From positions 1,556,398 through 1,620,397 of the forward strand of contig SCFE01000046.1 of NCBI GenBank assembly GCA_004352715.1: a stretch of DNA of 64,000 bases, given 5' to 3'. The notes below the pieces were generated by a model that saw only the letters and a program-made list of their open reading frames with translations, was not told where the DNA came from and searched no databases. A program made the position numbers and the translations under genes. Below, one piece after another: positions 34,405 to 44,739 of this stretch. The stretch's first letter is position 1. The number at the start of each line of letters is the position of its first letter. The stretch is from Hofstenia miamia (taxonomy: Eukaryota > Xenacoelomorpha > Acoela).

Positions 34405-34811
34405 CTGTTAGAATGTATTCATTAAGTAAACATTCAAATATATATATATATATACATTAGGGATGTGCCGGAATCCGGTGAAATTTAACTTGTTTACTTG
34501 ATTTAAAAATGGAATTTTCGAGGATAAAGCTATATTTTTTCTATGATATGGAAGTTGACAAGCAACAAACCAAGTTTTTCTGACCTATCAAGACGTACGC
34601 TATTTAGTATTTATTTATTTTCATCGGTTTAAGGTCGATGTTAATTGAGCAACCAAAAGTCATATTTTTTCTGTTGGTTTATTTTGCAGTCTGCTTAAAA
34701 TTAGTTTTTGGAGCTGAACTGCAGTTAAATAGAAGAACTAATATATATATATATATATATATACTGGTAATAATCCTAAGACTTTGAATATTTTTATGAA
34801 CACTTTTATTG

Positions 34812-34862
34812 CTTTTATGGCGACATGTTTCGACAAACATTGTTGTCATCTTCAAGCATTTG
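34812..34862 (-). ncRNA. Hammerhead-like motif, third PLE family, decayed
   Basis: On minus: TTGAAGA (34855-34849; consensus CUGANGA with C3 replaced by U), one extra T, stem II GACAA/TTGTC with six-base loop, GAAA (34831-34828), palindromic stem III ACATGT, C17 (34822), then GC, which pairs weakly with GC before the core. A (TA)n tract lies just downstream on minus (34741-34762), as at the other PLE ends. Only the terminus of the element is recognisable. Cleavage would be impaired by the core change. Confidence 0.5.
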
Positions 34863-34869
34863 TAGCTGC

Positions 34870-37019
34870 TTGAATATTTTTACTTTTAATATATAAAATA
34901 TTGCAAATTCCATTCTCATCAACGCAAACCGTTTTGAATTAGAATTCCCTTATGTACTACCAAAATGTGCATACAGTTATGCTGATTTTCAACAAAATAT
35001 GTGGATACAACACAATTTATAAATGTTCAGAAATCATTACTAGTTGACAAGCATTCCGAATTGTAGGCATAGTTTTACAATTACAATAGTCTAATTAATG
35101 AATCTGTATTATATAAAAATGAGCTTTTCATTTTACTAGAAATATATTGTGTATAAACTTTAAAACAGCATTTTGGTAAATATCGAAACTCCTTTAATGT
35201 TACTTTAAAATACTGAATGATCATTAATACGGTCAGATTAAAGCCGGTTAATCAGGTTAAAAAATTCAATTTTGATTTTCAAATTTTATTGATTACAATG
35301 ATTGCAGTGTTACAATATAATAGAAAGAGTGGCAAAAGCTGCAAAGGATTCTTCCTTGTTGTAATTCTAGTATCGGTACTAATCTACATTTTGCTATTCA
35401 AATTATGGAATATCAATATTTGAAAAAAATCATCAAAATTAAGAGAAAATGATGCCCCTACTCTAACATGTTTGAATTCGCATTGTTGTTGTCAGATTAT
35501 ATTTTAAATAGATAAAATTATTCATAAAGTTCTAAATTTCTTATTCTATTCCATTTTGTTTAACTACATACATTTCTGACATTAAATTTTGATAGACTTT
35601 GCATTTCTGGAAAGGTTTTCTTCTTTATATCCCTGTTCTTATAACAGGAATCTCATACAAAAGGCCGTTGCCTCACTGTCTCTATCAACTTTGATTCTAA
35701 ACCATCAGTCATGTTACTGTTAAATATTGATCGCAGAGCTTATACTCTGTTAATTTAAAAATTGATTTGAAAATAGACATTCTTCCTATGGGTCAGACAT
35801 TGTTAATTATTCTACTTGAAAGAATTAGGTTGCTTTGGGATTTGTTTTTGTTTCAATTCAAAGCACGTAAATGCTACATAAACATAACTGAGATCGCAAT
35901 TTTTTCACATTTACTTATTCTCTATTCCAATCAAAAGCATAACAATTTTACTCACATAGAATATATTTAATTATTTAGTACTAAACAAAGTGCAAAAAAT
36001 CAAGATTTCATTAAACAGTAGTTAACTTTGATTAGTAATATTGTTCTAATTTGTGTTAAATCGCTATACAATTGTTAATTAATTTGATTCGAAAACATGC
36101 ATGGCTCATGTTTTGGGTGTTTACACGGTGACACAAGACATAAGACACTCGAGAAAATCAAAATCTTTTGATATTCGAATGTTTTTCAGGTGCTCTACTT
36201 GAGTGGTTGAATGTCGCGTGTTTTGGGTGTTTAGACGTGACATTCGCTCATTGAAAACACAAGACATGCATGTCTCATGTTTACACGGGGTATTAGTTTT
36301 ATTAATTGATCGTCCTCCACAACTGTTTACAGCTGAATTTGCCATATTTGAGCGCTCAATTGCGAAATACTATATTTCATTGATAAGCTGTAAACACACC
36401 TTAACCACGTCGGAGGCGCATTCTCAAATTTTATACTGAATTACAAGATTCCTAAGGATATATTAATAAAAAACCAATAACATAGAACAGCCAAAATTGA
36501 TAGGTAACTGATATCAGTTATAATTTTATTAATGTGTACTCTTTTGAGTACATTGACTTTAAAATTACCAAATATTGAATAAACGCAACTATGGATAATA
36601 TTTTTTCTGAAATTTTATGTCTTTTTGGTTTTTGAATAAATACACCCTTTATAGGTGTTTCACATAAGTTAGGCATAAAATATTATCACAAGATTTGCAG
36701 ATCTTTGATTTGTCTAATATAATTTTTTGCAAAACACACCGTCAATGTACTGTTTTGAATACATATATATTTTTACTTATTAGACTGCCATATAGGAATT
36801 CAAAATAAAAAGTTTATCTATGTTTAATACAATGTTTATCTCATTATATTTACATAGGTGTTTATATATACTTGAAATATTAATGCTAGAAAATTTTAAT
36901 ATCTTGTGTGTTTGCCTTGAACATTTTGACATCACTTTTGTGCAATAGAAATTTCATATAGAAAATGCTTAAAGTGTTGTAGCAAAGAAAACACTAAAAG
37001 AGAATAATATATGTTTTCT
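34870..37019. other. Intergenic; one possible MITE
   Basis: Nothing coding recognised. Between 36083 and 36412 GTGTTTACA words occur in both orientations (36113, 36285, 36390 area), suggestive of a small inverted-repeat element without clear target duplication. Confidence 0.3.
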
Positions 37020-37128
37020 AAATTAGGTAGTGGGGGCTCCCAAACGCAGTCCTAAATTTAGAACTGGATGGTACCGACCAGTTCTGGTCCTGAAGCCCTA
37101 GGAATCGAGTAACAAAGAGCTTTATAGT

Positions 37129-37617
37129 TTATACTCCTGCAGGACTGCAAACCGGCCCCTCCAACGCCCCCAGATTGGTGGCGGAAGCCTGGTGTCTTCC
37201 TTCGTTGCCTATCAATGCTCGATTACAAAGGTTGGGGTGACAGGTCTTAATATGCCGTAAGTACCAACCTTTGCTCTTGTACGACTTGTAGCATCCCTTC
37301 GCTTCACACTTCCAGCAATTAGCATCCGCTATAGTCGTGGAGCTCTGCGTATGGTCATTTCTGACATGACGATTTAACGCCTTTTGGGCAGAAAACATAC
37401 GCGCACACTCCGTGCACCTCAGGTGTCTCGTACTGGCATGTGTGAGCCTCGGTACTGCTGCATAAGCCGCCCCAGCAATTCTATCCCGTAGCACCGCTGA
37501 GTCCCCGTTGATTGACTCTAATAGGCTGCTAACAACCTCTCTCGCGTTTCTTGAATGAGTGCACGATGTGGTCAAAGTGGAAAACTGTTGAGACTCCCCA
37601 GAGTAACACCCATTAAC
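37129..37617 (-). pseudogene. LINE C-terminal C2H2 zinc-finger region
   Basis: A frame one base off the RT frame carries on the protein. It has VRNDHTQ after RCTECARMFSAQKALNRH, that is a C2H2 finger (C-x2-C-x12-H-x4-H), then CEAKGCYKSYKSKGWYLRHI with a second, longer C-C...H-H finger. LINE ORF2 proteins of several clades end in such nucleic-acid-binding fingers. It begins inside the RT frame overlap (37572-37617). No start of its own is evident, so a frameshift fused it to RT originally. A stop at 37129 ends the protein. Confidence 0.65.
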
Positions 37618-39899
37618 CACTGCACATCAAGTACAAGCCGTTTCTCCCAACACTGACTCTTGCGTGCACTGACAACGTGGCCATTTCCTTCAGGAACAAT
37701 TGATGCTTTTGTCATACTAAGCTCTAGGAACTCGCCACTATTTATGCTTTCTCTGTGCGCCAGCATCCGGCTTACAAAAAGTAAGCGCTTACGTGCTATT
37801 ATAGTGCGCACTTGTTGGAAAGGCATAAGTCCATGTACTTGTTCCTTTGTGAGCTTTTCCCATAAGGAGACTCCACAAAAAACCCTTTTACAGGTATTCA
37901 TGGAAGCCTCAAGCATCTCAAGTTCCCTACAAGATTCTGCCCAGGTTTCACACGCATACGTTAGTGTGGGTACCATCACGCCTCGTAGGAGTAAGAAGGA
38001 GAGTGCTTTGCCAAGCCCATTCTGACGTGCTACTCGCCGATAACGTATGATCTTGCCAAGTACATTTTTACACCGATGTCTTGCTTCGGAGAGGGCTGTC
38101 CCAGCAGTGCTGATCATCGAGCCTAAGTACTTAAACTCTGATACGAATTCAATGTTCTTTCCAGAGACATGAACTCTATCAGAGGTTCTTTCCGATGCTT
38201 TTGATAACCACATGCACTTGGTCTTTGGTACAGAGATATTAATACCTAGTGGCGCTAGAACTGTAACTAGGCCATCTAGATAGCTCTGTATTTGTTCCTC
38301 GGACCGGCCGAAAAGACAGAGATCGTCAGCATACTCTATGTGCTTAAGTTCCACTTCCCCTTGTCCAAAGAAAGAGTTAAAAACAATTCCTTTGGGGGTT
38401 CCATGGAGTCCCTCACAGATCAGAAAGTGGAAAAGGAGGTTAAATAAGCACGGGCCGAGGACACATCCTTGTCGGACTCCACGCTCAAGTTTAAAACTTA
38501 CTTGTGGACGTTCGCCGCGAATGTGTGCTATCGGTGTGTCATGCAAAGACTTTATGATCGCAATTATCCGTTTTGGTACGCCAATTGCTAATAGACACTG
38601 CCAAATTACTTGCCTTGGTACGGAATCAAAGGCCTTTTGTAGGTCAATGAAACACGCAAGAAGGTTTTCTTTCCGTAGTCTAGAAGCCTCCTGTGCTTGC
38701 CGCAGCACATGTATGGCCTGTATAGTTGACTTGCCAGCCCTAAAGCCAAATTGAGTAGGTGGAAGCACATGTTTCTCTAGAAGTATTTTCTCCAATCTGT
38801 TAAGCAGAATTTTTGCAAATATTTTTCCTCCGACATCCAATAAGAAAATGGTGCGGTAATTGTTAGGGTCGAGTCGGCTACCCTTTTTATGCAAGAAGAT
38901 AACTTCTGCATCACACCATAGTCTAGGACATCTCTCCGTACTAAATACTAGCGCAAAATCTGCTACAAGGCGGTCAATAAGCGCACTTCCTCCATATCTG
39001 AAGGCTTCGCCAGTTAGCCCGTTGCAACCTGGAGCTTTGTGCATTTTTAACGAATCTATCGCAGTTTTTACCTCATCGAAGCTTGGGGTCGAGGTAGCGT
39101 CCAAGACTTCAGGCTCGGATAGATTCAGCTTATTGATAAACGCCTGCGTATCTAAGTCCTTTGCAGATTGCTTAAATACTTCAGAGAAGTGCTTAACAAA
39201 CTCGTATGGTTTAGGTTTGGCTTTAGTGTCAGACAGCCCAACATGCTTAACTCCAGCTATCTCCTGCATACACCTCTTGATGCCGCCCCAGTCGCAGTCG
39301 TCACCTGCTTCATCAAGGGTGTCCAGTGCCTCCATAAGGATGGCCAGCTTACGCCGCCTAATGCAGTTTGTCACTGCCCGCTTAGCTTGACGATAATCCT
39401 TTAAGCTACTCGCGCTTTGCTTGCTCAAGAATACTAGTTTGGCTTTCCGCTTGTGATCAACCGCCGCCTTAACTTCCTCACAATCGTAGACCAAGTCTAC
39501 TTTAGGACGTTTGATTTTTTGAGGAAGGGCTTTAAGTGCACTTTGCATACTCGCCACAGTATTCTCGTATCCCGGTTCCGCTCGCTTTAGTAACCTTTCG
39601 AGATTTAATGCATAAGCATTCCTTACTTCCGCGGATTGCAGTAGAGACCAATCAGGTTCCGTGCCTTTGGGTTGACTTTTCTCAGCGCAACAATCTTTAA
39701 GACGCCGAGGACGCCCTCTATCCTTCGAGGTTATCGAGGATAGGAGATCCATGATAACTAAATCATGATCTGAGTCAAGACCAGTACCTCGCCAAGTTCT
39801 TACATCTCGAACACATTTCATACATTTTTCTGGGATTAAGAAAAAATCCAACAGTGACCTCTCACCTGTGTTAGGGTGTGTCCACGAGGTGCTGTGCAC
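37572..39899 (-). pseudogene. LINE endonuclease end plus reverse transcriptase
   Basis: Open for 775 codons. Start: HPNTGERSLLDFFLIPE and GLDSDHDLVIMDL, the C-terminal SDH block of an AP endonuclease domain. RT motifs: KAPGCNGLTGEAF (motif 0/1), NNYRTIFLLDVGGKIFAKIL, FGFRAGKST, ACFIDLQKAFDSVPR (motif A, catalytic Asp), ERGVRQGCVLGPCLFNLLF (motif B), IEYADDLCLF (motif C, YADD), FKYLGSMIS. Thumb: YACETWAES. It converts LINE RNA to DNA at the nicked target. All RT catalytic residues seen are intact; only the 5' truncation and a frameshift near 37600 disable it. Clade naming (RTE-X-like) is tentative. Confidence 0.8.
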
Positions 39900-39944
39900 T
39901 TTCTTGTGCTGAAAAAATGTATTAGCAAGAACAAATTAGGTAGT

Positions 39945-42009
39945 AAAATTTCTTGCGCACCAATAAAATGATTTCTATTTATGTGATTAGCTATTTATCT
40001 TGTGCACTCAAAAGAGTGCATACTTTCACAAAATATAGCCTAACAAAAATAAACAAAATGCTCAGAGGTAAGATAACATGAGACGCATTGATATTATAAA
40101 AGTTCTAAAAATGAAACTTCAAACTATTTGTTTCCATTATAACCTCTACTTGCGAAAGGCTATGCATTAAAAATTTCCAAAATAGCGTAAATATTGTCCT
40201 TTGTTATGAAAGAAATTTCACAATACGCAATTGTAGCTGATAGTTACGACGATATCATCAACAACAAAAATTAAAATGTATGTAGAAGTCTCATTTTAAA
40301 GTGTATTGTGCCAAAAACTTGAAACATTGGTAAATTTAATATGCGATTGCCGTATTTTGAAGCAATCTCTTACGATTTAATTGAACGTAAACTGTTCTGA
40401 AACAAAATGAAAATGTAGTATACAGGTAACGAAAAGTGCTGACCACGTGGCATATTTAACTTAGCTGGCCATGCTTCGAAAATGATGAATGACCGAATTT
40501 TATTAAACTAACTATAGGAACATAGCAGCCCAGAAATGTTTTGTAAGGATGTACATTTATAGAAAATGAACAGAATGAATTGACCAATTGCTTAAAAAAT
40601 TGACTTTAAAATGTCACTTTAGTATTTGGGAATGAGAAACAAAGTAGTTTTAATAAAAAAAATTACATAGCTGTATACATATTTGTGAATTAAAGGCATT
40701 ACGATGCATCTGATAGTTGTTTAGATCAATTTGGTATCCTTATGAAGCATCGAAATCAGCAAATTTAAGTATTAGTCAGAAAAAAATAGTTACATACTTC
40801 AAAATAAAATGAAAAGCTTAAAATGTTTGATACCATTAGTCGTCCACTTTCAAAGACAATCGAGATAGATATACTGCACTCCAATAACACTTCATAGACA
40901 TGCACCCTAATAACTTCTAATAACTTCTAAATAAACTATTTTTTTGCAAAACTTCGCAATTAAGATTATCGGGTGTATTGAGCACCGCATTGCATATTCT
41001 GCGCCGACACACACACACACACACACATTTCGCAGGTCCATACCATAGCTAAAATTTAGCTGAGTTCAAAAATATTCGTTGTATGCGCAATCTATATGTA
41101 ATATGTAAACAAAAATTTGAAGATCAAGTTATCACAAGGTGAAATTAATAAATTATTGGCATTATGTAATAAAATAAATAGGCTATATCTCCACAAATAA
41201 ACGTAAAATTAATACCATTTTGATGATTCGCTCTGTTCTTAGGAAAAGAAAAAAATGAGTCCCAAATCTTCTTTTAAAACAAAGATATAACATTATTTTT
41301 TAAATGGGTGATATGCAGAAGCAAGATAAGTTTCAATAAAAAAATACAAAAAATTCAAAAAAACATTCCTTTTCCTAAACGATGCATACTACAATACATT
41401 CATTCCACATGTGAAGTTTGTAGACTTGTACTAATTATTTTCCAAAATTGCATTTGATTCTCAAGCATTTATGTATGTATTAGCTATAAAATTCAGTTTT
41501 TCCCAACTGTAAATTTAAAATGGGTTACTGAAAAGTCGACGAAAAATTAATAAATCAGTAACATTAATACTAGTGATATTACTGATGGAAATACTGAATA
41601 GCAGCGGGATATGAAAAAACATGCATTGTGTAATTATTCAAAAAGGATTAAATATATATTCAAGAATCAAATAAATCAAACGTTTAATCAAAGATTTGTC
41701 CAAATTCATGGTAAATAGAAGTGAAAATCGAACATAGAAATTAAAGATTACATTGGAATTGAGCCGCAAAATTTACAAACATATGCCCCTGTGATATATG
41801 AAAGTGATGTCATTCCAACTGAGCCCCTAAAGTATAATAACGCTTGTTAACTATTTTGGCAACAAGATTAGCATTCAAAAGTTTTAGAAAAGAGTTTCTT
41901 CAAGAGTAGTTGGCATTTTGTGCAATCTTTTGTTTGCTGAAATCAGATTGAAATGTTCTTCAGGTAATAAATTGACTTTATAGCTAGTTTTGAAATTAGG
42001 AGTATGTGC

Positions 42010-42010
<1 letters not shown>
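39945..42010. other. Intergenic; contains (AC)n
   Basis: No genes seen. A (CA)10 microsatellite at 41007-41026. Confidence 0.5.

Positions 42011-42066
<56 letters not shown>
42011..42066. repeat. (TAA)n microsatellite, 5' of Dong-like LINE
   Basis: About 18 perfect TAA/AAT units ending exactly where the LINE begins. Confidence 0.95.
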
Positions 42067-42069
<3 letters not shown>

Positions 42070-42089
42070 GGGATCGCGAAGACCCGGGT

Positions 42090-42112
42090 TCGAGCCCTGC
42101 CCCGACCCTTTT
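42090..42112 (+). other. tRNA B-box-like string at LINE 5' end
   Basis: GGGTTCGAGCCC followed by TGCCCCGACCC resembles the T-arm and acceptor of a tRNA. The upstream tRNA half is missing. Could be a tRNA-derived 5' region or coincidence. Confidence 0.25.
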
Positions 42113-42414
42113 CCAATATGAAGAGCAAAGCAGGAAATAGACAATATGAAGTTTGAGACCCAAGAAGGAAGATTCTTCAAAGAACTAGATGCAGGAGAAA
42201 AGGCTACAGCTAAAGCAGGCGAGGACGTAGTAAGGTTCTGGGAGAATATATGGGGAAGTGCAGGACCAGAGATAGAGAGTGTGCAGATGCAGAAGGAATT
42301 TAGGCAAGAAGAAGAAGTAATCACAACTGCAAAGCTGAAGGAGGCTCTAAAGAAGATGAAGAACTGGAAGGCGCCAGGCAGAGATGAGGTACATGGGTAT
42401 TGGCTGAAGACGTT

Positions 42415-43134
42415 NNNNNNNNNNNNNNNNNNNNNNNNNNNNNNNNNNNNNNNNNNNNNNNNNNNNNNNNNNNNNNNNNNNNNNNNNNNNNNNNNNNNNN
42501 NNNNNNNNNNNNNNNNNNNNNNNNNNNNNNNNNNNNNNNNNNNNNNNNNNNNNNNNNNNNNNNNNNNNNNNNNNNNNNNNNNNNNNNNNNNNNNNNNNNN
42601 NNNNNNNNNNNNNNNNNNNNNNNNNNNNNNNNNNNNNNNNNNNNNNNNNNNNNNNNNNNNNNNNNNNNNNNNNNNNNNNNNNNNNNNNNNNNNNNNNNNN
42701 NNNNNNNNNNNNNNNNNNNNNNNNNNNNNNNNNNNNNNNNNNNNNNNNNNNNNNNNNNNNNNNNNNNNNNNNNNNNNNNNNNNNNNNNNNNNNNNNNNNN
42801 NNNNNNNNNNNNNNNNNNNNNNNNNNNNNNNNNNNNNNNNNNNNNNNNNNNNNNNNNNNNNNNNNNNNNNNNNNNNNNNNNNNNNNNNNNNNNNNNNNNN
42901 NNNNNNNNNNNNNNNNNNNNNNNNNNNNNNNNNNNNNNNNNNNNNNNNNNNNNNNNNNNNNNNNNNNNNNNNNNNNNNNNNNNNNNNNNNNNNNNNNNNN
43001 NNNNNNNNNNNNNNNNNNNNNNNNNNNNNNNNNNNNNNNNNNNNNNNNNNNNNNNNNNNNNNNNNNNNNNNNNNNNNNNNNNNNNNNNNNNNNNNNNNNN
43101 NNNNNNNNNNNNNNNNNNNNNNNNNNNNNNNNNN
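42415..43134. other. Assembly gap (720 N)
   Basis: Lies across the RT palm domain of the Dong-like LINE. Frames through it are not evidence. Confidence 1.
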
Positions 43135-43520
43135 GCAGTGGAGATACGATTGAGGAAGTCAAAGAGGGGTAAAAGTACTTAGGTGTGATAGAGAAAGATA
43201 GAACAGATCATGAGGAAATGAGGACGAGGTTAAGAAAAGAATACAAGAGGAGAGTAAGGAAGGTACTACAGAAGTCAGCATTGAATGGGCAGAACAGCAT
43301 AAAGGCATGTAATACATGGGCGATACCAGTGTTGAGATATTTGGCAGGAATAGTTAGGTGGAACAAGAATGAACTGAGGGAATTAGACAGGGAGACAAGG
43401 AAGATACTAGCAACAGAGAGAGCATTCAACCTAAATGGAGATGTAGGTAAGCTGTACATGGCAAGGCATAAGGGAGGGAAAGGGCTGCTAAGTGTGGAGG
43501 ATACTGTAGAAGCAAAAGCA

Positions 43521-43848
43521 CTAGGGTTAAAGGAATATGTAGAAGAGCAACCTAGAGGATCCCTACTAGAGGTCACTAAGGAGTTAAGGAAAATAAGAAC
43601 TGAGAGTGAAGGAAAGAAGGTATACCAGAGTAGGATGGAATCAGAGAGAGAAACAAGGTATANNNNNNNNNNNNNNNNNNNNNNNNNNNNNNNNNNNNNN
43701 NNNNNNNNNNGGCTAAAGGAATATGTAGAAGAGCAACCTAGAGGATCCCTACTAGAGGTCACTAAGGAGTTAAGGAAAATAAGAACTGAGAGTGAAGGAA
43801 AGAAGGTATACCAGAGTAGGATGGAATCAGAGAGAGAAACAAGGTATA
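43521..43848. repeat. About 138-bp duplication flanking a 48-N gap
   Basis: The sequence from about 43525 to 43662 is repeated at 43711-43848 without differences that I see; the Ns sit between. Typical of an unresolved contig overlap, so the true element has one copy. Confidence 0.85.
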
Positions 43849-43997
43849 GGCAGAAGGCAATGCATGGAGAATACTGGAGAAACACAGAAATGTGTGACAG
43901 AGAAGAGAGCAACAAGTGGTTAAAGAAGGCAGGACTGAAGAGAGAAACAGAAGCACTGATAATGGCAGCACAGGAGCAAGCAATAAGAACTAACTGA

Positions 43998-44500
43998 ATG
44001 AAGAAGCATATAGACAGAAGAGTAGAAGTAAGTGATAACTGTAGGCTATGTAACAAAGAGGCGGAGACAGTAGATCATCTGATAGCAGGGTGTGAGAAGT
44101 TGGCACAGAATGAGTATAAAGTCAGGCATGACAAGGTGGGAAGAATGGTACACTGGAATTTGAGCAGGCAGCATGGGTTAGAAGCAGGAGACAAGAGTAG
44201 TATAAATCTAAGGCAACCCCGTGCCACAAATGACCTTTCGACCTTGGCGGGGATGTCTGTGATGTAATTATGTACTACTGACAAGCCACAGGGCGTCATA
44301 GAAAATGAGAAGGTTAAGATACTGTGGGACTTCAACATACAGACAAGCAAGGTGATAGAAGCACGGAGGCCAGACATAGTAGTGGTAGACAAAGAGAAGA
44401 TTAGGAACAGTGATAGACATAGCAGTACCAAAGGACAGAAATGTAGACAGCAAGGAGAAAGAGAAGATAGACAAGTATAGAGAGTTGGCAGAGGAAANAG
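43998..44500 (+). pseudogene. Dong-like CCHC finger and restriction-like endonuclease
   Basis: After the TGA, same frame: MKKHIDRRVEVSDNCRLC, KEAETVDHLIAGC, NEYKVRHDKVGRMVHWNLS, giving the CCHC finger C-x2-C...H-x4-C and the RHDxV block found ahead of the nuclease. Further on: ENEKVKILWDFNIQTSKVIE, ARRPDIVVVDKEKI (the PD...D active-site core of the restriction-like nuclease) and, after frameshift, KDRNVDSKEKEKIDKY. About 75 bp (44197-44272) that fit no part of the family split the finger from the nuclease and introduce a TAA. An N at 44498. This domain cuts the target DNA before reverse transcription. Confidence 0.7.
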
Positions 44501-44580
44501 TCCTGAGGAAAGCTCTCAGACTACCTGGAAACTGGTGAGTTCCCCGAGCTGAAAGGAATACAAGCATGAAGCTGTGCGAA

Positions 44581-44603
44581 ATAAGAATAATAATAATAAT
44601 AAT
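44581..44603. repeat. (TAA)n microsatellite between two LINEs
   Basis: TAAGAATAATAATAATAATAA at the 3' end of the Dong-like LINE and at the 3' end of the oppositely oriented CR1/jockey-like LINE. Confidence 0.9.
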
Positions 44604-44739
44604 TAAGCAGGTTAGGGCGGAACAAAACAAAAATTAAAAAGTCAAATCAATCGACAACGAGAACAGTCACACAGGATGAACTATAAGCAGATGGAAGAGT
44701 AGTCAAAGTGAGACAAAGGAACATTGAAGAGGAAAGACA

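Larger units (their letters stand above)
33600..34738. repeat. 569-bp direct duplication joined at an N
   Basis: 33600-34168 and 34170-34738 match at offset 570 without a mismatch that I could find. The two copies abut at a single N (34169). Both include the end of the PLE endonuclease, the hammerhead-like motif, a short TA run and 3' flank. Most simply an assembly duplication. Confidence 0.85.
37032..39932 (-). mobile_element. APE-type LINE (RTE-X/CR1-group-like), 5'-truncated, with 12-bp target duplication
   Basis: Flanked by AAATTAGGTAGT at 37020-37031 and 39933-39944, a perfect 12-bp target duplication. Orientation minus; the 5' end lies within the endonuclease domain. The 3' end has no poly-A. 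The copy is much better preserved than most TEs here: one 775-codon frame is open. Confidence 0.85.
42146..43997 (+). pseudogene. Dong-like reverse transcriptase, gapped
   Basis: Before the gap: FWENIWGSAG, ITTAKLKEALKKMKNWKAPG and GRDEVHGYWLK, matching the RT entry motif W.KAPG.D.V...W. Gap 42415-43134 removes the palm (motifs A to C). After it: KYLGVIEKDRTDHEEMR (needs a one-base frameshift near 43175), VRKVLQKSALNGQNSIKACN, TWAIPVLRYLAGIVRW (thumb), LYMARHKGGKGLLSVEDTV, LIMAAQEQAIRTN, ending in TGA at 43995-43997. The next domain continues in the same frame after the TGA. A 48-N gap (43663-43710) is flanked by a 138-bp duplication, an assembly artefact. Confidence 0.7.
42067..44580 (+). 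mobile_element. R4/Dong-like LINE with restriction-like endonuclease
   Basis: RT, then a CCHC finger and a restriction-like endonuclease at the C-terminus, the architecture of R2/R4/NeSL-type LINEs. TAA arrays lie on both sides (42011-42066, 44581-44603); Dong, in the R4 clade, is known to insert into TAA repeats. The 5' end has TGGGATCGCGAAGACCCGG and GGTTCGAGCCC, a B-box-like string. Two gaps interrupt it. Confidence 0.75.

Noticed and set aside
35217-35423. Small membrane-protein-like frame
   Set aside because: Low-complexity AT-rich frame with no start context or homology.
37660-39390. Plus-strand frames opposite the LINE RT
   Set aside because: Shadow frames of an RT with intact catalytic motifs on minus.
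41007-41026. CRISPR-like or minisatellite arrays
   Set aside because: Only simple (CA)n, (TA)n and (TAA)n microsatellites occur; no spaced repeat array was seen.
42090-42112. A functional tRNA gene at the Dong-like LINE 5' end (and at 49752)
   Set aside because: Only a T-arm-like string is present; no D-arm, anticodon arm or acceptor stem could be folded.
43208-44056. Long minus-strand Ser/Leu-rich frame opposite the Dong-like RT
   Set aside because: It is the shadow of the purine-rich, Lys/Glu/Arg-coding plus strand and has no domain.
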